A DNA stretch of 64,000 bases from Actinomycetota bacterium (GTDB lineage Bacteria; Actinomycetota; Acidimicrobiia; Acidimicrobiales; Ilumatobacteraceae). The stretch's first letter is position 1. Every line of letters begins with the position of its first letter. The notes beneath the pieces are model-generated. The model saw only the letters and a program-made list of their open reading frames with translations. It searched no databases and had not been told where the DNA came from. The DNA lies in NCBI GenBank assembly GCA_016700055.1, contig CP064997.1, positions 186,001-250,000 on the forward strand, written 5' to 3'. Positions 59,452 to 64,000 of the stretch are shown here, piece by piece. The position numbers and the translations under genes are program-made.

Positions 59452-60727
59452 CGAGGGTGGGGATCGACGAGCGGCGGGTGTCGAGGTCTTCGGCGAGGCG
59501 CTGGAAGTCGATCGAGCCCGCGATCCAGCGCGTGATCGCCTCCCAGTAGGGCGTCGTGCCGACCGCGGCCGGCATCGAGTCCGACGCGTCGAACCGCACC
59601 ACGTCGGCCGCGGCCACGGCGGCAGCGATCTCTGCAATCGGGCCCGGCGTCTGCTCGGCCAACACCGACTCGAGCGGGCTGACGAAGGGGCTGGAGCGCC
59701 GCCAGGCGGCTGAACCCTCGGGCGAGGCGAGCACCGTCATCACCGCCTCGACCGCGGCGCGACCATCGAAGGCCACCGCGACGTCTCCGCCGACCACGAC
59801 CGACGTGTGGTCGGGCTCGACGCCGGGCAGGACGAACCAGGCCACGTCGGCTTCCGGGCCGATCGAGGTGCCGTCGGGGAACCAGCCGAGGGCGAAGTCG
59901 GCCTGCTTGTACAGCGCGCAGGTGGGCGGATCTTCGACGAGCCACTTCGCGACCTTGTCGACCGGGGTCTGCAGGATCGTCTCCCGCCCGCCCGCCGACC
60001 GGCCGCTCGACAGCACCAGCGCTTGGAACGTGTCGAAGGCATCTTCGATGTCGGCATCGGCAAAGGGCACCTCGCCGTCCACCCACCGGTCGTACACCTC
60101 GGGGCCTTCCCGGACGAGCACGATGTCTTCGACCCAGTCGGTCGCCGCCCAGCCGGTGGCGGTGCCGGCCTGGATCGCGAAGCACCAGGGGGCGATGTCC
60201 TCGGTGGCGTCGATGTCCTCGACGAGCGTGACCAGCTCCGCCCAAGTGGTCGGGACCGTCCAACCGTGGGCGGCGAACACGCTCGGGCGGTACCACACCA
60301 GGCTCTTCGCCGTCAGCCGGTAAGGCACGCCGAGCTGCTCACCCTCCACCTGGCCGAGGGCGCGGGCCTCCTCGGTGTAGTGCTCGTCGAGCGCCGCGAT
60401 CGTCGACGTTCCGAGCGGCTCCACCGTGCCGGCGTCGACGAGCTCGCGGACCACTCCGGGCTGGGCGACCATCGCGATGTCCGGCAGATCGGCGTCGTCG
60501 AGCACCCTCGACCGCAGATCGGCGACGAAGTCGCGGCTGCCCGTGTACCGGATCTCGACGTCGCGCAACGTCGGGACCGCACGCAACGACTCCACGAACA
60601 GGTCGGCATCGCGGCCCCTGTACGACCCGAAGATCTCCACCTGCTCACGCTGCGCGCCGTCGTCGCCCGAACACGACGCGGCGGCGAGTGCCCCGAGCAC
60701 GCAGCCCACAGCGACGGCCCGCCTCAT
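59432..60727 (-). CDS. ABC transporter substrate-binding lipoprotein (sugar type)
   Basis: 431 residues. A lipoprotein signal peptide (VLGALAAASCSGDD, lipid-attached Cys19) precedes a family 1 extracellular binding fold: VEIFGSYRGRDADLFVES, DLPDIAMVAQPG, LGVPYRLTAKSLVWYRPSVF, and DIVLVREGPEVYDRWVDGEVPF. It probably binds a carbohydrate, but no permease or ATPase gene is adjacent. The ATG overlaps the DUF389 stop (ATGA). The final five residues are encoded inside the palindromic repeat. Confidence 0.82.
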   Translation of the reverse strand: MRRAVAVGCVLGALAAASCSGDDGAQREQVEIFGSYRGRDADLFVESLRAVPTLRDVEIRYTGSRDFVADLRSRVLDDADLPDIAMVAQPGVVRELVDAGTVEPLGTSTIAALDEHYTEEARALGQVEGEQLGVPYRLTAKSLVWYRPSVFAAHGWTVPTTWAELVTLVEDIDATEDIAPWCFAIQAGTATGWAATDWVEDIVLVREGPEVYDRWVDGEVPFADADIEDAFDTFQALVLSSGRSAGGRETILQTPVDKVAKWLVEDPPTCALYKQADFALGWFPDGTSIGPEADVAWFVLPGVEPDHTSVVVGGDVAVAFDGRAAVEAVMTVLASPEGSAAWRRSSPFVSPLESVLAEQTPGPIAEIAAAVAAADVVRFDASDSMPAAVGTTPYWEAITRWIAGSIDFQRLAEDLDTRRSSIPTLDSRSDP

Positions 60728-61809
60728 CGGACGCTCACGATGAACAGCTGGTCCTCCTGGTACTGCATGCGCAGCTCGACCGGTTGGCCGAAGCGGTCGC
60801 GGATCTCCTCCGCCAGCCGCCAGGCCCGTTGCGTCGGGTCCTGGCCGGCGACGAGCAGGTCGATGTTGCCGACGTCACCGGAGATGGACACGTCGAGATC
60901 GAGGATCCTCACCGTCGGGTCCCAACTGCTGACGGCGGCGGTCACCGCGCTGCGCAGGCTGTTCTCGCGCAGGATCGAGGCGGTGTGGACCGCCAGGGGG
61001 ACGGTGACCGCGATCACCGCCAGAACGGTCAGCGCGATGCGCAGCGACAGCGCGCGCTTGCCCGCGTCGCGCCCGGGGCGAAAGCCGGTCAGCAGCAGGG
61101 CCACCGTCGCCGCGAACACGATCGCGGCGAGGTTCGTGAGAAACAGCAGCATCGCGTTGCGGGCCTCGGTCCGCAGGCCGGCTTCCGCGGTGATCCCGAC
61201 CGTCGCGAGCGGCGGTACGAGGGCGACGGCGATGCCGACGCCGGGCAACGCGGACGTCGCCGATCGCCGCGGCAAGATGTAGCCGGCCGCTGCCCCGGCG
61301 GAGATGGCGATGCCCAGGTCGAGCAGGTTGGGATACGTCCGCGAGCGGATCTCCCTCGGCATCTGGGTGGGTCCGACCGTGCCGCCGGCGGCGATCTTCC
61401 CCACCGCCCAGCCGACGGCGACCGCGAGCACGACTCCGAGTGCGATCACGAGGATCGAGCGCACCAGACGATCGTTGCGCGCCGTCGCCGTGGCGGCAGC
61501 CGCCGCCGTGATCGGGGTCATCAGCGGCGCCACGAGCATCGCTCCGATCACTACCGCTGCCGAGTCGGCGATCAGGCCGAACGCGGCGATGGAGGCCGAC
61601 AGCACGATCAGCGCGGCGAAGCGGAAGAGGTAGTCCCTGGCGGCCGCGCCCACGGGGAACAGCTCTTCGACGGCCTCGAACTGCTCCGCCGTCGGCTCGC
61701 GCGTGATCCAGGAGCGTGCCCAGCCGCCTGCGCCTCGCGCTCGCCCCCCGATGGCGCTGCCGAGCGCCGTCAAGGGCGGCCCGCCGACCTCTGCGTCGTC
61801 GGATTCCAT
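60724..61809 (-). CDS. DUF389 membrane protein
   Basis: 361 residues from ATG 61809. About six hydrophobic segments (75-330) carry the DUF389 core: ADSAAVVIGAMLVAPLMTPI, then AAGYILPRRSATSALPGVGIAVALVPPLA. The ~85-residue C-terminal part is soluble (VRILDLDVSISGDVGNIDLLVAG). Function is unknown. It is sandwiched between ppk2 (14 bases upstream) and the binding lipoprotein (overlap). Confidence 0.85.
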   Translation of the reverse strand: MESDDAEVGGPPLTALGSAIGGRARGAGGWARSWITREPTAEQFEAVEELFPVGAAARDYLFRFAALIVLSASIAAFGLIADSAAVVIGAMLVAPLMTPITAAAAATATARNDRLVRSILVIALGVVLAVAVGWAVGKIAAGGTVGPTQMPREIRSRTYPNLLDLGIAISAGAAAGYILPRRSATSALPGVGIAVALVPPLATVGITAEAGLRTEARNAMLLFLTNLAAIVFAATVALLLTGFRPGRDAGKRALSLRIALTVLAVIAVTVPLAVHTASILRENSLRSAVTAAVSSWDPTVRILDLDVSISGDVGNIDLLVAGQDPTQRAWRLAEEIRDRFGQPVELRMQYQEDQLFIVSVR

Positions 61810-61823
61810 GCGGCCGGCCGCCG

Positions 61824-62783
61824 TCAGCCGCTCTCGAAGGGTCGGTGGATCTCGGGCACCAGGGCCATCGAGCTCGCCGGCTGGACCACGTACGGGTCCG
61901 CCACCCTGGCCACCTCGGGGTCCTTGTACAGGTAGGGCAACGAGTGGAGCACGTGGCGCATCGACTCGAGGCGCGAGCGGCGCTTCTCGTTCGAGTTGAC
62001 GAGCACCCACGGCGACACCGGGCGGTCGGTGTAGAAGAGCATCTCGTCACGGGCGCGGCTGTACTCGCCGTACCTGCCCATCGACGCCTCGTCGATCGGT
62101 GAGATCTTCCATTGGCGGAGCGGGTCCGTCAGGCGATCCTCGAAGCGCTTGCGCTGCTCCACCTCGGACACGGTGAACCACAGCTTGAACAGCCGAATGC
62201 CCGACTGCACGAGGCTCTCTTCGAACATCGGCGCCTGCCGGAAGAACTCGGCGTGCTCGTGCGGGGTGCAGAACCCCATCACGATCTCGACCCCGGCGCG
62301 GTTGTACCAGGACCGGTCGAAGAACACGATCTCCCCGCCCGACGGCAGGTTCGCGACGTAACGCTGGAAGTACCACTGCGTCGTCTCGATCTCGCTCGGC
62401 TTGGCGAGCGCCACCGTGCGGGCACCGCGGGGGTTCAGGTTCTCGGTGAAGCGCCGGATCGAACCGCCCTTGCCCGCCGCGTCTCGGCCCTCGAACAAGA
62501 TGACCACCCGCTGGTTCGTCTCCTTCACCCAGCGCTGCATCTTCAGCATCTCGATCTGCAACAGCTCCAGCTCGGTTTCGTAACTGGCGCGCTTCATCCT
62601 TTGGGCGTACGCCGAGGCGGATTCCATGTCACGGATGGATTCGGGCAAGACGGCGTCCGAGTCGTCCTCCGCGCGGTCCTTGTCCTTGGACTTGCGCCCC
62701 GCCTTTTTCGGCTTCTCCGGGGTCGCGGATACGTCGCCGTCACGTCCCTCGCCGTCGACATCTGGAGTCCGGTGCTGCTTCAC
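61824..62783 (-). CDS. ppk2: polyphosphate kinase 2
   Basis: Transfers phosphate between polyphosphate and nucleotides. 319 residues from GTG 62783: a polar, Lys/Asp-rich N-terminal 45, then the P-loop kinase core with Walker A LFEGRDAAGKGGSIRRF, the lid FFDRSWYNRAGVE, and DPLRQWKISPIDEASMGRY. It resembles the single-domain class that makes NTPs from NDPs. With the PPi-type PFK and pyrophosphatase it adds to a polyphosphate/PPi theme in the window. Confidence 0.92.
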   Translation of the reverse strand: MKQHRTPDVDGEGRDGDVSATPEKPKKAGRKSKDKDRAEDDSDAVLPESIRDMESASAYAQRMKRASYETELELLQIEMLKMQRWVKETNQRVVILFEGRDAAGKGGSIRRFTENLNPRGARTVALAKPSEIETTQWYFQRYVANLPSGGEIVFFDRSWYNRAGVEIVMGFCTPHEHAEFFRQAPMFEESLVQSGIRLFKLWFTVSEVEQRKRFEDRLTDPLRQWKISPIDEASMGRYGEYSRARDEMLFYTDRPVSPWVLVNSNEKRRSRLESMRHVLHSLPYLYKDPEVARVADPYVVQPASSMALVPEIHRPFESG

Positions 62784-62856
62784 ATGTCACGTTGTAGTCG
62801 GTAGCGACCGCGCACGCGATGTTTGTGGCGCGACGGCGCTGGATACGACGCAGCCG

Positions 62857-63678
62857 ATGTCGAGCACGGTCGCCGATCAAGCAGCGGAGCTTCACCGCGA
62901 ACACCCCTGGGTGGAGCGTCTCACACGCTGGGGCTGGCTCGCGAAGGGCGTCGTCTACACGCTGATGGGCTTCCTCGCCGTGACGATCGCCCGCCACGAG
63001 CCGACCGACGAGGACGCTTCACCCGAGGGCGCGCTGTCGATCGTGCTCGAACGCCCGTTTGGGCGGGTGCTGCTACTAGCCGTGGCCGCGGGGCTCGTGC
63101 TGTACTCCACGTGGAGGATCTTGTCCGTGCTCATCAAGCAAGGCAACAGCCTGCACGATTGGCTGGAACGGATCGGCTACGGATTCAGCGCCGCGTTCTA
63201 CCTGCTGCTGGCGTGGGCCGCGGTCCGCGCGGCGGCCGCCGGCGACGACTTGGACCGCTCGACGATGGTCGAGGACCTCTCCCGACCCCTGCTCGAGTCC
63301 ACCTTCGGGCGAATGCTCGTCGCCCTGGCCGGTCTGGTCGTGGTCGGCGTCGCCGCCTACTTCGCCTCCACCGGCCTGCGGCGCAGCTTCCTCGACGACC
63401 TCGACCTCCCGCGCGGCGAAGTGGAGCACCGCCTGATCGAGACCTCTGGTGTCATCGGCTGGCTCGGCCGGGCGACGGTCACCTTCCTCGTCGGCCTGTT
63501 CCTCGTCGTCGCCGCGGTCAAGGCCGACCCGAGCGACGCCCGGGGATTCGACCGCTCGTTGCGCGAGGTCGCCTCCAACGGGGTCGGGGGATGGGTGGTG
63601 CTCCTCGCCGGTATCGGTTTGCTCGTGTACGGGCTGCACTGCTTCGTGGTCGCCCGGCACATGAGGTTGCGGAGCTGA
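62857..63678 (+). CDS. DUF1206 membrane protein
   Basis: 273 residues from ATG 62857. It has six hydrophobic segments arranged as three related two-helix units (WLAKGVVYTLMGFLAV; ERIGYGFSAAFYLLLAW; WLGRATVTFLVGLFLVV), the DUF1206 pattern. Function is unknown. It is divergent from ppk2, with a TACGAC hexamer 7 bases before the ATG. Confidence 0.82.
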   Translation: MSSTVADQAAELHREHPWVERLTRWGWLAKGVVYTLMGFLAVTIARHEPTDEDASPEGALSIVLERPFGRVLLLAVAAGLVLYSTWRILSVLIKQGNSLHDWLERIGYGFSAAFYLLLAWAAVRAAAAGDDLDRSTMVEDLSRPLLESTFGRMLVALAGLVVVGVAAYFASTGLRRSFLDDLDLPRGEVEHRLIETSGVIGWLGRATVTFLVGLFLVVAAVKADPSDARGFDRSLREVASNGVGGWVVLLAGIGLLVYGLHCFVVARHMRLRS

Positions 63679-63679
63679 C

Positions 63680-64000
63680 ATGCCGACCGTTCTCGCCGTC
63701 TTGCTCGTCGGCCTCGCCGTCGCGCTGCTGCTCGTCGGGTGGTCAGCCGCACGCAGGTCGGGCCGCGCCCCTACCGACCCCGAGGCGGCCGAGCGATGGC
63801 TGGTGCGCCATGCTCCTCGGCGCCTGCGGTCGCTTCTCGAACACCTCGACCGGCGCGTCGCGGGCGGGGCGACCGTTGCCGTCGGGTTCGTGGTCGTGCT
63901 CGTTGCGGCGCTCGTCGTCGGCTGGATCTTCGAGACCATCGACAGCGCGCGTGGCTTCGCGCAGTTCGACGAGCGGGCCGCCGAGTGGGGTGCGACGAAT
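63680..64000 (+). CDS. probable PAP2-family membrane phosphatase, N-terminal part
   Basis: The first 107 residues are visible, beginning ATG 63680, one base after the DUF1206 stop. They show two hydrophobic segments (about 4-20 and 60-82) and the stretch IDSARGFAQFDERAAEWGATN, which precedes the phosphatase core in PAP2 proteins of this kind. The catalytic motifs lie beyond the right edge, so the call is tentative. Confidence 0.45.
   Translation, partial: MPTVLAVLLVGLAVALLLVGWSAARRSGRAPTDPEAAERWLVRHAPRRLRSLLEHLDRRVAGGATVAVGFVVVLVAALVVGWIFETIDSARGFAQFDERAAEWGATN

Overview
The window is high-GC bacterial chromosome, densely packed (no gene-free stretch over 300 bases), with many GTG/TTG starts and start codons that overlap the previous stop codon. 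Gene content points to an actinobacterium, and by inference to the Acidimicrobiia. Evidence: the order trigger factor-clpP-clpX-folC-ndk-mreBCD-PBP2-rodA-radical SAM-DUF2344-RNase E-rplU-rpmA-obgE-proB, which I remember as conserved in Streptomyces and relatives; two WS/DGAT acyltransferases; a DUF222/HNH (13E12-type) nuclease; a DevR/DevS-like two-component pair; and a PimB-like glycosyltransferase. There is no phage, insertion sequence or CRISPR array.

Layout. 1-5.5 kb: end of a GerMN-domain protein, then a co-directional unit of a tandem (eukaryote-style) 6-phosphofructokinase, a second PFK with pyrophosphate-type motifs, and glycerol kinase. 5.5-13.4 kb: ACT-domain protein, aminotransferase, inorganic pyrophosphatase, then a minus-strand run (HNH nuclease, QueG, GT4 glycosyltransferase, membrane protein, SRPBCC protein, ROK kinase) headed by a perfect LexA-type box. 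13.6-16.5 kb: WS/DGAT and a GMC oxidoreductase, convergent and overlapping. 16.6-26.9 kb: tightly coupled purine operon purSL-purQ-purC-purF-purDM-purN-guaB, with two gene fusions. 26.9-33.9 kb: VWA/MoxR pair facing a CbbX-like AAA+ gene, a membrane coiled-coil protein, MurJ and PspA. 33.9-54.1 kb: ribosomal, cell-shape, cell-wall and proteolysis block, all on the minus strand except an inverted dGTPase gene between rpmA and obgE. 54.1-59.4 kb: DevR/DevS-like pair, a cupredoxin-fused two-domain multicopper oxidase, a second WS/DGAT, and tRNA-Pro(UGG). 59.4-64 kb: PPK2, DUF389 protein and an orphan sugar-type binding lipoprotein in one operon; then a DUF1206 protein and the start of a probable PAP2-type membrane protein.

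Regulation. At least eleven transcription units begin with a TANNNT hexamer placed 6-8 bases before the start codon and lack a Shine-Dalgarno sequence, which implies widespread leaderless transcription. The HNH gene carries an SOS box inside such a promoter. The devR/devS intergenic region and the multicopper oxidase leader each carry a GGAC-N4-GTCC palindrome like the mycobacterial Dos box. Convergent gene ends share hairpins that embed both stop codons, and two of them are copies of one palindromic repeat with a conserved loop.

Most interesting points: the DevRS/Dos-box/multicopper oxidase/WS-DGAT locus; the eukaryote-type PFK beside a PPi-type PFK; the SOS-controlled HNH nuclease; the purDM-purN arrangement, collinear with eukaryotic GART; and the paired palindromic repeat.
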